Position numbers and translations under genes: made by a program. Shown piece by piece: positions 39,927-46,894 of a stretch of DNA of 46,894 bases (positions within the stretch are counted from its first letter, which is position 1; each line of letters starts with the position of its first letter). The DNA lies in IMG/VR virus record IMGVR_UViG_3300027749_003864, positions 1 to 46,894 of that record. The stretch is one strand, 5' to 3'. The notes beneath the pieces were generated by a model. It was not told the DNA's origin. It made no database searches and was given only the letters and a program-made list of their open reading frames with translations. Source of the DNA: a virus.

Positions 39927-40505
39927 TTAATACTCGTAACCTGGTTGTACAAGTGCTGTACCAATTGGGAATGTTGGCTGTACTGTAACACCGCTATCAC
40001 CAGTTGCATCGATAACTGCCTGTTGAATTGTACGGGCATTGCCATTGGCCATGCTAGCGTGTTGCTCATCAGCGTTCATGCTGCCTGCTGTGTCAACATA
40101 GATACCTACGATAAACTTGGCTTTTTGGTTGGTACCAGCTGAGCCTGTAAAAGCAACTTTACCAACAAAGCAAACTTCAGCTGCCAATTGAACGCCGCTT
40201 ACTGCTTTGTAAATTGCACTGTTTGTTTTGAAGATTTCACTTTCTGGAATTACAACATTGCCAGAAGCATCCATGATTTCGTATGTTTCACCAGTTCCGC
40301 CTGTATTGTTGTTATCGCTAACATCAACATAGCCTTCTGCGGTGTTTGTATTTGTTGATAGGTTCTCAACAGCTAAGAAAGCAATTTGGCGTGTGCCAAA
40401 ATTGCTGAATGGGCTCATTGCACGACGATAGTTGGCTGCAACACCTGTAGCTGCTGTGCCGCCGTCTCCGGCTTGTCCGATTAAATTACCTGAATACTGT
40501 GCCAT
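39927..40505 (-). CDS. Tandem structural paralog 5
   Basis: 192 residues. MAQYSGNLIGQAGDGGTAAT, VAANYRRAMSPFSNFGTRQIAF, KAVSGVQLAAEVCFVGKVAF and FIVGIYVDTAGSMNADEQHA show all array motifs. First gene in transcription order of this array. CTAAATA (40562-40556) and a leader hairpin precede it; ribosome site AGGAG. Confidence 0.66.
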   Translation of the reverse strand: MAQYSGNLIGQAGDGGTAATGVAANYRRAMSPFSNFGTRQIAFLAVENLSTNTNTAEGYVDVSDNNNTGGTGETYEIMDASGNVVIPESEIFKTNSAIYKAVSGVQLAAEVCFVGKVAFTGSAGTNQKAKFIVGIYVDTAGSMNADEQHASMANGNARTIQQAVIDATGDSGVTVQPTFPIGTALVQPGYEY

Positions 40506-40530
40506 AATTGTTCTCCTCTATATGGTATCA

Positions 40531-40545
40531 ACCACGCTCTGTGGT
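40531..40545 (-). repeat. Conserved leader hairpin of paralog 5
   Basis: ACCAC, loop GCTCT (plus strand), GTGGT: 5-bp stem with the same loop as 39837-39853. One pair differs (T-A there, C-G here), a compensatory change. Confidence 0.75.
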
Positions 40546-40592
40546 CTTGGTAATGTATTTAGCTCGAAGGCCAAAATGTCCAGAGTATAGCG

Positions 40593-40850
40593 TTATATTT
40601 GATTCTTAGATTCTTGAATACGTTTGATTCCACGTTTAAACTTATTGATATCATTGGCTTTAATACTGTTGATAAAACGGCGTTCAAGTTCTGCGGCTGT
40701 TTCAATATCGTAGTTTTCACGTATCATGTCTAATAAGTTAATAGCACTTTGTATAATATTGGAACCACGGCTTTCGATGACAAGTTCAGTGTCCCGACTA
40801 AGTCCAATATCGTTTAATTCTTGTAATATACTACGGGTGCTTTTACGCAT
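40593..40850 (-). CDS. Conserved small T4-like phage protein
   Basis: 85 residues. MRKSTRSILQELNDIGLSRD and ESRGSNIIQSAINLLDMIRENY, then AAELERRFINSIKANDINKF. I believe this is a conserved small helical protein in T4-like marine phages; no function is known. Has a sigma-70 (40880-40908) and a late (40877-40870) promoter upstream, so it may be expressed throughout infection. Confidence 0.66.
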   Translation of the reverse strand: MRKSTRSILQELNDIGLSRDTELVIESRGSNIIQSAINLLDMIRENYDIETAAELERRFINSIKANDINKFKRGIKRIQESKNQI

Positions 40851-40869
40851 TATTGTTCTCTTTATACGT

Positions 40870-40908
40870 TATTTATTTGATTATACAGTCTAATTATCAT
40901 TAGATCAA
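40870..40908 (-). promoter_or_regulatory. Composite early/late promoter, leftward
   Basis: Minus strand TTGATC (40908-40903), 17-nt spacer, TATAAT (40885-40880), followed after 2 nt by AATAAATA (40877-40870). Confidence 0.7.
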
Positions 40909-40913
40909 TAAGG

Positions 40914-40952
40914 TTGATAAATGTTGCGGTGCAATGTATAATGACATAAATA
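40914..40952 (+). promoter_or_regulatory. Composite early/late promoter, rightward
   Basis: Plus strand TTGATA (40914-40919), 17-nt spacer, TATAAT (40937-40942), then after 2 nt CATAAATA (40945-40952). Drives the micro-gene string. Confidence 0.75.
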
Positions 40953-41012
40953 CTCAGTAGAAACACTGATAACGTTTTTACTGATTTACACACACCAAAG
41001 GAAAAACACAAA

Positions 41013-41168
41013 ATGTTAAAATCTATCAAAACGCTCTTACAAAGAGTATTACATCAACCAACAGGCATCGAAGCCTTTATCGCAAGTAAAAATCCTCAAA
41101 ATTGTGCAGATGTTGAGCATTGGATGCGAGTATACACTCAACGCAATGGAGGTCAATATGGCTTCTAA
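41013..41168 (+). CDS. Micro-gene 1, 51 residues
   Basis: ATG with AAAGGAAAA upstream. Begins MLKSIKTLLQRVLHQPTG; EAFIASKNPQNCADVEHWMR looks like a small helical motif that I associate with short proteobacterial and phage proteins. No function known. First of five overlapping genes. Confidence 0.6.
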   Translation: MLKSIKTLLQRVLHQPTGIEAFIASKNPQNCADVEHWMRVYTQRNGGQYGF

Positions 41169-41259
41169 ATTCAAACAATTTTTAAACAATATGATTGATG
41201 CTTGGATTGAAGCACGTCGTATGCAAGCCGATGCTTATATTAAAAGCAGGGGGCTATAA
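41158..41259 (+). CDS. Micro-gene 2, 33 residues
   Basis: Strong ribosome site GGAGG 5 nt before the ATG, which lies inside the end of micro-gene 1. MASKFKQFLNNMIDAWIEAR then a basic end; amphipathic helix. Confidence 0.6.
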   Translation: MASKFKQFLNNMIDAWIEARRMQADAYIKSRGL

Positions 41260-41360
41260 TGAAAGAGTTTGCTAAAAAATGGGAAGAACGCGAGTACGGC
41301 CCTAAACTGGCAATGGCTGCTATTACAGCTATGATCGTTTATTTGGTAGTAGCACAATGA
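41259..41360 (+). CDS. Micro-gene 3, 33-residue membrane peptide
   Basis: Start overlaps the previous stop (TAATG). Charged N-terminus (MKEFAKKWEEREYGPK) and a C-terminal hydrophobic helix (MAAITAMIVYLVVAQ). Single-pass membrane peptide. Confidence 0.6.
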   Translation: MKEFAKKWEEREYGPKLAMAAITAMIVYLVVAQ

Positions 41361-41434
41361 CCTACTGGTGGCCCGTAAGTGACGAGGAATGGGAACGTCT
41401 AAATTTTCCAGAAAAATTCCAGGAAAACAAATGA
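41357..41434 (+). CDS. Micro-gene 4, 25 residues
   Basis: Start overlaps the previous stop (ATGA). MTYWWPVSDEEWERLNFPEK; Trp-rich and acidic. Its overlap on both sides is the main support. Confidence 0.5.
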   Translation: MTYWWPVSDEEWERLNFPEKFQENK

Positions 41435-41532
41435 ACTTCATTGACACACTATTAATGTTGCTGCGTTGGAAACAAGATGGCTGGGATGTACATCCTATAA
41501 ATCTTGACTCTGAGTTTAGCGGCTGGTTCTAA
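41431..41532 (+). CDS. Micro-gene 5, 33 residues
   Basis: ATGA overlap with micro-gene 4 and AGGA upstream. MNFIDTLLMLLRWKQDGWDV; hydrophobic start and Trp/Asp-rich end. Confidence 0.55.
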   Translation: MNFIDTLLMLLRWKQDGWDVHPINLDSEFSGWF

Positions 41533-41534
41533 CC

Positions 41535-41542
41535 AATAAATA
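41535..41542 (+). promoter_or_regulatory. Late promoter giving a probable leaderless hydrolase transcript
   Basis: AATAAATA, spacer CTGGC, ATG at 41548. Same 5-nt spacing as at 7541 and 23177, on the opposite strand. Confidence 0.6.
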
Positions 41543-41547
41543 CTGGC

Positions 41548-42123
41548 ATGAAACTAGTGTATATACACGGCGCCAATGCCACCAGCGAAAGCTTCAACTA
41601 TATCAAGAGTAAACTTGGTACGGGAATAGACATTGACTACGACAGCCGCAATGGGTTTGAAAACAACCTAAAAGACATGCAGGCTGTGTTGCAAGATCAT
41701 AAAGATCTAGTATTCGTTGCACACAGTTTGGGCGGTATATACGCATTGCATTTGGCCAATACTATGCCAGCCGCAATTAAGGGTGCTGTAACATTAAGCA
41801 CTCCGTATGGTGGCGCTGAAGTAGCAGATTATGCTCAATACTTTTTGCCATTCAGCAGACTGATGCGTGACATTGGTCCTAGCTCGTGGGTAATGAAGCA
41901 GGCGAGCCGTATCAAGATACAGCATCCGTGGACTAACATTGTTACTGTGAAAGGGCAAAGTCCTTTTATGCATGAGCCCAACGATGGTGTGGTGACCATT
42001 GCCAGTCAAAAGCATCATGCAGATATGGAATTAGTAGAAGTGGATTGTAATCACTATGAAGTTGTGCTCAGTGACGTGGTTGTTAAACTTATTAAAGAAA
42101 GAGTAAACAAGTTTAAGAAATAA
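41548..42123 (+). CDS. Alpha/beta hydrolase (lipase-like)
   Basis: 191 residues, short. Nucleophile elbow VAHSLGG with Ser60, an oxyanion HGAN loop at 7-10, Asp146 (EPNDGVV) and His169 (VDCNHYEVV) complete a plausible triad. Related to small lipases/esterases of the PGAP1/DUF676 type. Substrate unknown. No ribosome site; see the late promoter just upstream. Confidence 0.85.
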   Translation: MKLVYIHGANATSESFNYIKSKLGTGIDIDYDSRNGFENNLKDMQAVLQDHKDLVFVAHSLGGIYALHLANTMPAAIKGAVTLSTPYGGAEVADYAQYFLPFSRLMRDIGPSSWVMKQASRIKIQHPWTNIVTVKGQSPFMHEPNDGVVTIASQKHHADMELVEVDCNHYEVVLSDVVVKLIKERVNKFKK

Positions 42124-42133
42124 GTCATTCAGC

Positions 42134-42188
42134 TTTACACACAGTTTTGTATACTGTATAATAAATACATAGACAGCAATAATGCTGT
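42134..42188 (+). promoter_or_regulatory. Composite early/late promoter with leader hairpin
   Basis: TTTACA (42134-42139), 17-nt spacer, TATAAT (42157-42162) overlapping AATAAATA (42160-42167). The leader has ACAGCA-ATAA-TGCTGT (42173-42188). Confidence 0.75.
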
Positions 42189-42219
42189 TATACACAAACA
42201 TACACACAAGGAGAAAAAT

Positions 42220-42435
42220 ATGTTTACATTTGAATCAATCATCGACACCGTTACAGGTGCTCAAACTAGGTTTGTAGAAACTTATGTTACAGACAAGAAA
42301 GTTAAAGCTGAAGTTACTAAGCTAATTGAAGCACAAGCCGCTTTCACAAAAACCACCTATACTAACACATTGGAACTTGCTCAATCAGCAGTTAAGAATT
42401 TCAACGAATTAGTTTACTCTAAGAAAGGTGCTTAA
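42220..42435 (+). CDS. Phasin-like small protein
   Basis: 71 residues. ETYVTDKKVKAEVTKLIEAQ and AFTKTTYTNTLELAQSAVKN resemble the helical phasin fold of PHA-granule proteins (FVETQ...K..T..L). Strong ribosome site (AAGGAG). Could coat storage granules or act as a small chaperone; assignment is tentative. Confidence 0.6.
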   Translation: MFTFESIIDTVTGAQTRFVETYVTDKKVKAEVTKLIEAQAAFTKTTYTNTLELAQSAVKNFNELVYSKKGA

Positions 42436-42436
42436 T

Positions 42437-42703
42437 ATGTCATTCGAAACACCAAAACTACCAGAAGTTAAATTCAGCAAGAACGGCTACGAAATCCGCA
42501 CAGACGTGTTGTCCATGGCTAAAGATGCTGTTATGGAAGAATACCATAGCAAGTTCAAGGGCTGGGAAATGTCAGTTGCTCGTGATGAGAAGACTGGACA
42601 AGTTGTAACCCGAGTAGATATGCCAGAGTTTCCAGGTCTAGACAAGATCATGGAAGCCGCTGAAAAGTTCTATGGTTTCGTCAATACCGGAACCAAGAAA
42701 TAA
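42437..42703 (+). CDS. Conserved T4-like phage protein
   Basis: 88 residues from the ATG at 42437; a GTG at 42428 is in frame but overlaps the phasin-like gene. KNGYEIRTDVLSMAKDAVME and FKGWEMSVARDEKTGQVVTR followed by FPGLDKIMEAAEKFYGFV form a pattern I associate with small T4-like phage proteins of unknown function. Confidence 0.66.
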   Translation: MSFETPKLPEVKFSKNGYEIRTDVLSMAKDAVMEEYHSKFKGWEMSVARDEKTGQVVTRVDMPEFPGLDKIMEAAEKFYGFVNTGTKK

Positions 42704-42740
42704 GCATAGCTTGTTCGCAAGGTAAGCGTTACTTCCAAGC

Positions 42741-42765
42741 AAAAAGGACCTTAAAGGTCCTTTTT
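42741..42765. terminator. Bidirectional terminator between convergent genes
   Basis: AAAAAGGACC, loop TTAAA, GGTCCTTTTT. 10-bp stem with T runs on both strands, serving the rightward string and the leftward fibre gene. Confidence 0.9.
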
Positions 42766-42781
42766 CTTTGAGCACACTATT

Positions 42782-45133
42782 TTAAGGAGCAGGCCCGTTA
42801 GTGAACGTGTAAGTTCCAGATCCTTGTAAGATAGTTTGATCAATTGAAACAGTGAATTGGCTGTCGTTTACAATGTTTGTGATACTGGTCACTGTGGCCA
42901 CATCTGATATGCCAGGTCCCGACACATACCAACCTGCCATTTGATCTGGAGGAACAGTCGGACCCATGCCACCAAATCCTATACTAATATAGATATTGGA
43001 AGATGCTTGTCCAGCTGTAAAGTTACTGACAAACGAGTAAGTTGTTGCCGGTGTTGGATTGAACAGTCCGGCTTGTTGTGCTGTATATAACTGTGTAACT
43101 TCACTGTTACTTAAAGCTCTACTGTAGTAGATAAAGTTGTACCAAGTACTTTCTAGAAAAGCACCTGTGCCTAACTCTCCCTCGACCAATGCACCCAAGA
43201 TCATGTTAGTACCTGCATCAGTTGCAGGAAACCCGTTAGCTCCTCTTGGTGCTCCCACGTTGGCCCATGCAGTTCCGTTCACAAATATATCAATGCTACC
43301 CGTGTTTGCAATGTTGTCCAGTTTCATTCTAATGGTAAAGAAAGATGGACCATATGTGTGCCAGCCAGATCCAGTCATGTCTATGGCGGCTGTTCCAGTT
43401 CCTGGAGAAGTAATCTCAATGTGTGTGGCATCAGTCCAATAGGCTCTCAACCCTGCATAAGCACCACTTTGACTACAGTCAAAGATACCTTGTGGGAATG
43501 TGCCTGTGGGATTCAATCTGGCTGTAAAGGCCAAGGTAAAATCGCCAGGCGTCATGTGTATTGGAGTTTGAATATAGCTGGTAGATCCGTCACCTGAATA
43601 ACCAATTGTACCATTACCGCCAAGAGAATAAGTGGCTAGATGATAAAATTTGGCCCATGAGTAACCGCTGGCTTCTGGCCATATGATCGGGTCACCACCA
43701 AACTGTCCGGCACCTGGCGCATTCCATCTTCCCACGATGTTGCCTGTTGGCACACTGGCTGGAGGTGGTGGAGGTGGTGGAGGTGGAACATGTGCAGATA
43801 TTGTTGTTGTTCCTGTAACTCCATCTTGGTACGCTGAGACTGTGCCCGATTCCACAGCATTGGCAGGAATAGTTACTAAACCAGTAGAGTCGATGCTGAG
43901 GTATTCAGTATCAATGCTCCAACTTGCTGAATAAGTAAGATCTTGGTTTGAACTGTCATCATAGTAACCTGTGGCCGACATCTGTACACTGTTAGTGATG
44001 CTGGAATCAATGTCTTGATTGGCAGGACTGACATCTATACTCATTAGGGTAGGATTGAACGGAGGTGGAGGTGGTGGTGGCGGAGGAGGTGGTGTTTGGC
44101 TGGTGTCGTTTACAGTAACCGTAAATGAGGTCACCTGCGTACCCCCATATTGGCCGTAATTGCCAGTATACAAATACACACCATACTGTTGCGGATTTGC
44201 TATAGCAGTTGTGTTATCTGCTGATATAGTGATCTCAAACGATGCTGCGTTGGAGTTGATTGTAACTGTGCCAGAGCCGCCAGTAAATCTTCCACTAGTG
44301 CCTGCGTTGAAGTTGTCCGCAGTTTGCCAATACAATGTGGTGCCATCTGCAACACTTGTTGTAGAGACATTGAATGTTAATGGTACACCTTCGTCTACAC
44401 TGCTAACTGAGCCTGCTGTATCTAGAGAGTAAGTTGGAGCTGGAGGCAGAGCATATAAACTGGCTTGACTGTTGTACTGACTAACAATTTGTGATAGATT
44501 CAAAGCTGACTCTTGGTACCGTATTTGGAAAATAGTACCGTGCAACTTGTCGCCCGTGCTGCCGTATCGTGCTCCAATCCACAAGGGATTGGACCAACCT
44601 GTGTTGGCAAATGCTAGTGTACCTGATGCCGCCTGTGCACCATTGCGATAAATCACTAGGCTGGGGCCGTGATAGACAAAGTCCCACCACGCACGGCCAG
44701 CAACAGTGCCTGTATAGCTGATGCTGCCATAGTCTAGGAATATGCCAGCTGATAGGCCTGAGCCATCGGGTGCCACGTAGCTAAAGATGCTGGTGTTGAC
44801 ACCGCCACTGTATAGGCTGTTCCAGCTGGGCGTTACAGGCTCAAAGTCTGCGGCAAAGCTCAGAGTAAATGTAGCGTTGGTATTTGTTATATCTTGTATT
44901 TCAATATAGCCGTCACCCGTCAGTTGCACCCCACCGCCATAGCTGGCATCATAGTACCAAGTGCCCACTATGGCCGCAACAACACCAGAGTTGGAGTCTG
45001 CCCAGCTGCCGTAGCCATTGTTGGGCGGGTTGATCAAGGTGAACACAGTGGGTGGTGGAGGAGGTGGGGGTGGGGGCGGTGGACTGCCCGCAGAATAAGT
45101 AGTGGCCGTTATGGCAAATAGTGCGCCCGACAT
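42782..45133 (-). CDS. Large multi-domain fibre/adhesin
   Basis: 783 residues. Three poly-proline linkers divide it (about residues 18-29, 350-361, 455-463). Segments: LamG/concanavalin-like domain (about 30-230), a Calx-beta-like or Ig-like unit (about 238-345; DEGVPLTFNVSTTSVADGTT), a BIG2-like Ig unit (about 365-452; LMSIDVSPANQDIDSS), a second LamG domain (about 465-690), and a beta-rich C-terminal domain. Likely binds host surface glycans. Only weak ribosome signal; starts 2 nt after the next gene's stop. Confidence 0.8.
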   Translation of the reverse strand: MSGALFAITATTYSAGSPPPPPPPPPPPTVFTLINPPNNGYGSWADSNSGVVAAIVGTWYYDASYGGGVQLTGDGYIEIQDITNTNATFTLSFAADFEPVTPSWNSLYSGGVNTSIFSYVAPDGSGLSAGIFLDYGSISYTGTVAGRAWWDFVYHGPSLVIYRNGAQAASGTLAFANTGWSNPLWIGARYGSTGDKLHGTIFQIRYQESALNLSQIVSQYNSQASLYALPPAPTYSLDTAGSVSSVDEGVPLTFNVSTTSVADGTTLYWQTADNFNAGTSGRFTGGSGTVTINSNAASFEITISADNTTAIANPQQYGVYLYTGNYGQYGGTQVTSFTVTVNDTSQTPPPPPPPPPPPFNPTLMSIDVSPANQDIDSSITNSVQMSATGYYDDSSNQDLTYSASWSIDTEYLSIDSTGLVTIPANAVESGTVSAYQDGVTGTTTISAHVPPPPPPPPPASVPTGNIVGRWNAPGAGQFGGDPIIWPEASGYSWAKFYHLATYSLGGNGTIGYSGDGSTSYIQTPIHMTPGDFTLAFTARLNPTGTFPQGIFDCSQSGAYAGLRAYWTDATHIEITSPGTGTAAIDMTGSGWHTYGPSFFTIRMKLDNIANTGSIDIFVNGTAWANVGAPRGANGFPATDAGTNMILGALVEGELGTGAFLESTWYNFIYYSRALSNSEVTQLYTAQQAGLFNPTPATTYSFVSNFTAGQASSNIYISIGFGGMGPTVPPDQMAGWYVSGPGISDVATVTSITNIVNDSQFTVSIDQTILQGSGTYTFTNGPAP

Positions 45134-45134
45134 A

Positions 45135-46259
45135 TTATGCTAGCCCCACGCCTGAAAGCATCCAAGTGGTTGGAGCGATTTTGAGCAGGGTAACCATGCC
45201 ACGAGGGTTGAGCGCAAATGAGTTTCCACCACTGAAGATTGTGGTGCCAGTGCCTGCCTGTATCACTGAGTCACTGTCAACGTCTTCAATGCTAATAGTG
45301 GCTGTTGTGGCACCGTCTGTAACCAACATGATGGTGGCACCTATGGGAAAAGCCACTGTGGAGTTGGCAGGAATCACAACATCTTGATCGCCACCTGTGA
45401 TGTACACGTGATGTCCTTGATCTGCATAGCCCAAGGTGCAGGGCTCAGTGCTCATGACCACTTGCGGCAGGCCTAGATAACCCATGGTGTCACTCTGTGT
45501 GAGTTCATTGGGATCGGGCATTGTGACATTGCTGTCAGTACTGAATGTCCAGCTGACTGGAGGATTAACTCCCACACCCGCATGAGTATTTTCATTGAAT
45601 CCAATGTACAAGCCTTCATCGTTGTTCAAGTACATGGTGTGTCTAAGCACAGTGTTGCTGTGGAAATTGGCGGTGGTCAAGGTACGGTTGGCCCAATCCA
45701 ACTCAACTCCACCGTGCGTACCCCCAATTCCGCCCACGCCGTCAGCTATGATTGTGGGATAAGTGTCAGTGGCCCTAATCCAAGGATGAACCTGGTAGCC
45801 ACTGGGCAAGGTCAAAGTTTGATGTGTGTCAAACTCCCAACTGCTGCTGCCATTGTTGCCCCCGTGATTGCCATTGGGATAGTTGCTGATGTGTGTGCCA
45901 TATTCATCTGTGTACACCCAGTTGAATGCGGTATTGTCCAAGCCCGTGTCCATGGCCTCAGCGGTTATGTCACTCACACTGTCAGTCCAAAACAACTGAC
46001 TGAAGTAGTTGCTGCCAAATGAGGCGCCCACATGGTCGTTGCCCGTAATGGCCACAATGTTACTGGCATCTATGGTGCCACCGTGCGTGAGTCCCAGGCT
46101 ACCTCCGCCCACTACAAGTCCGCCTGCTGTTGATCCGTCTGATACTCTTAAACTGCCGCTAGCAGTGTCCCAAAATATAGTGCCTGGTAAGCCCACATAT
46201 GTGTCTGCGTTGCCCAGGTCTGTTGTAGCAATGATTCTGCTTAATTGATTAGTTGGCAT
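45135..46259 (-). CDS. Tail fibre-like protein
   Basis: 374 residues from the ATG at 46259 (MPTNQLSRIIATTDLGN), with GAGGA upstream; longer starts cross the promoter. GTIFWDTASGSLRVSDGSTAGG resembles the attachment repeat of phage fibres. Beta-rich, Gly/Thr/Asn-rich body and a C-terminal part with VYITGGDQDVVIPANST. Operon with the larger fibre. Confidence 0.7.
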   Translation of the reverse strand: MPTNQLSRIIATTDLGNADTYVGLPGTIFWDTASGSLRVSDGSTAGGLVVGGGSLGLTHGGTIDASNIVAITGNDHVGASFGSNYFSQLFWTDSVSDITAEAMDTGLDNTAFNWVYTDEYGTHISNYPNGNHGGNNGSSSWEFDTHQTLTLPSGYQVHPWIRATDTYPTIIADGVGGIGGTHGGVELDWANRTLTTANFHSNTVLRHTMYLNNDEGLYIGFNENTHAGVGVNPPVSWTFSTDSNVTMPDPNELTQSDTMGYLGLPQVVMSTEPCTLGYADQGHHVYITGGDQDVVIPANSTVAFPIGATIMLVTDGATTATISIEDVDSDSVIQAGTGTTIFSGGNSFALNPRGMVTLLKIAPTTWMLSGVGLA

Positions 46260-46280
46260 TGAAATGTCCTCAAAATGTTT

Positions 46281-46310
46281 ATTATCAGTATTTAGCTCAA
46301 AATATGTCAA
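46281..46310 (-). promoter_or_regulatory. Early/late promoter of the fibre operon
   Basis: Minus strand TTGACA (46310-46305), 18-nt spacer, GATAAT (46286-46281), with a late-like CTAAATA (about 46295-46289) inside the spacer. Confidence 0.55.
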
Positions 46311-46383
46311 CTAATGTCTGGGCTATGGCGTTATATATATGTAGGGATAGAAATTCTTACATAACCTAAAAGGAAACTTTAAA

Positions 46384-46611
46384 ATGAAAACTATCGCAAC
46401 TCTAATCGCAACTTTGTTCGCCGCAACAGCTTTTGCCGCTGATGCACCTAAGACAGCTGAAACTAAGCCAGCTACAGCTCCTGCTGTTACAGCTTCACCT
46501 GCTCCAAACAAGACTGAGCACAAGAAAGCCGAGGCTACTAAAAGCGAAGCAGCCAAGCCTGCTGCGAAAGTCGAGCCAAAAGCTGAAGTTAAAGCCCCAG
46601 CAGCTAAGTAA
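46384..46611 (+). CDS. Small exported Ala/Lys-rich protein
   Basis: 75 residues. Signal peptide 1-18 (MKTIATLIATLFAATAFA), then a low-complexity Ala/Lys/Glu/Pro tail (KKAEATKSEAAKPAAKVEPK). Ribosome site AAAAGGAAA. Similar small periplasmic proteins occur in betaproteobacteria. Function unknown. Confidence 0.7.
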   Translation: MKTIATLIATLFAATAFAADAPKTAETKPATAPAVTASPAPNKTEHKKAEATKSEAAKPAAKVEPKAEVKAPAAK

Positions 46612-46801
46612 TGTTGAAATAGACGACAATGATGACCTCATAATAGACGATGAGGTCTCATTTGGTCGTAATAGACGAGCTGATGAATTTGGTAAGGTAG
46701 TTCACGAAGATGACGATGTTCCTCTAAGTGACTATGTTATGAATAGATTAGCTCAAGCTAGAGAATTAGCAATGGCTGCATATAGAAAAGCCCAGGCATA
46801 A
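46610..46801 (+). CDS. Conserved-looking phage ORF without a start codon
   Basis: The frame NVEIDDNDDLIIDDEVSFGR then VPLSDYVMNRLAQARELAMA looks like a small acidic T4-like phage protein. No ATG, GTG or TTG lies between the stop of the exported-protein gene and this sequence; upstream in frame the sequence is only the shifted Ala/Lys gene. It is +1 relative to that gene. Could start on a rare codon, be reached by frameshift, or carry a base error. Confidence 0.5.
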   Translation, partial: NVEIDDNDDLIIDDEVSFGRNRRADEFGKVVHEDDDVPLSDYVMNRLAQARELAMAAYRKAQA

Positions 46802-46814
46802 GCTGGGCTTTTTT
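46786..46814 (+). terminator. Rho-independent terminator at the right end
   Basis: AAAAGCCCAG, loop GCATAAG, CTGGGCTTTTTT. 10-bp stem; overlaps the stop codon of the acidic ORF. Confidence 0.9.
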
Positions 46815-46822
46815 GTTGGCGA

Positions 46823-46894
46823 TTATGCGTTGTAGTCTTGGAATGGATGGTCTGAACCGTTAGGAGTTTGTCCTGTATCGCCTACACAAGTACC
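46823..46894 (-). CDS. C-terminal fragment of a leftward gene
   Basis: 24 codons up to the right edge, ending TPNGSDHPFQDYNA and a TAA. Convergent with the rightward ORF across the terminator. Too short to identify. Confidence 0.5.
   Translation of the reverse strand, partial: GTCVGDTGQTPNGSDHPFQDYNA

Noticed and set aside
46433-46600. Upstream part of the frame ending at 46801 (Leu/Lys-rich)
   Set aside because: It is the shifted reading of the Ala/Lys-rich exported protein and lacks its own ribosome site; only the downstream acidic part looks coding.
1-46894. Bacterial chromosome or prophage-host junction, because of dnaK, iscU, symporter and racemase
   Set aside because: Late promoters, phage-type virion genes and dense overlaps continue on both sides of each cellular-type gene, and no integrase, attachment site or rRNA/tRNA is seen.

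Overview
The window looks like a piece of a large T4-like (myovirus-type) phage genome, probably infecting a Gram-negative, perhaps betaproteobacterial, freshwater or marine host. Genes are tightly packed, mostly leftward, and often overlap as ATGA. Many transcription units are preceded by the T4-type late promoter element (TATAAATA and variants) or by near-perfect sigma-70 promoters (TTGACA-17-TATAAT). The gene set is typical of cyanophage and pelagiphage relatives of T4: class I NrdA/NrdB/glutaredoxin, Hsp20, bS21, IscA-type protein, tryptophan-halogenase-like protein, NodU-type carbamoyltransferase, PAAR tip and LamG/beta-helix fibres. The host inference rests on the DnaK sequence style, signal peptides, a periplasmic binding protein and a phasin-like protein; it is not proven. 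No tRNA, terminase, capsid or portal gene was recognised.

Left part (1-9.5 kb, leftward). A partial small gene, a membrane coiled-coil protein and two exported low-complexity proteins (Gln-rich and Asn-rich) that overlap. Then a four-gene coupled cassette that looks cellular: periplasmic amino-acid-binding protein, DAACS-family symporter, a membrane protein, and an Asp/Glu racemase. Upstream of it is a 623-residue protein with a PD-(D/E)XK-like signature.

9.5-15 kb. A bilin module (heme oxygenase plus ferredoxin-dependent bilin reductase), then ClpS, Hsp20 and a full-length DnaK, then a MazG-like protein, a DEDDh exonuclease and ribosomal protein bS21.

15-23.5 kb. A membrane/coiled-coil protein that ends in a dnaX-type slippery run and continues in the -1 frame; a structural-type protein; a SleB-type cell-wall hydrolase; then a coupled carbamoyltransferase-IscU-halogenase-IscA operon, a small exported protein, an Hc1-like protein and PAAR.

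23-30 kb. nrdA-nrdB-glutaredoxin, a beta-helix tail protein and a RecB-like nuclease.

30-41 kb, virion-type genes. A scaffold-like gene carries a second, identical slippery site with a stem-loop and a -1 extension. Further genes encode a nucleotidyltransferase-like protein, an ACP with a diiron-type PF10118 protein, a subtilase, and five tandem paralogous proteins separated by repeated terminator/late-promoter cassettes.

41-42.7 kb is rightward: a string of five overlapping micro-genes (25-51 aa), a hydrolase, a phasin-like protein and a conserved phage protein. 42.8-46.3 kb holds two leftward fibre genes, with a small rightward exported-protein gene at the end.

The main points for follow-up are two identical A9G putative frameshift sites, late promoters placed so that transcripts would be leaderless, a covarying leader hairpin shared by two paralogs, composite early/late promoters, and an unusual collection of auxiliary genes (amino-acid uptake/racemisation, bilin synthesis, Fe-S assembly, chaperones).
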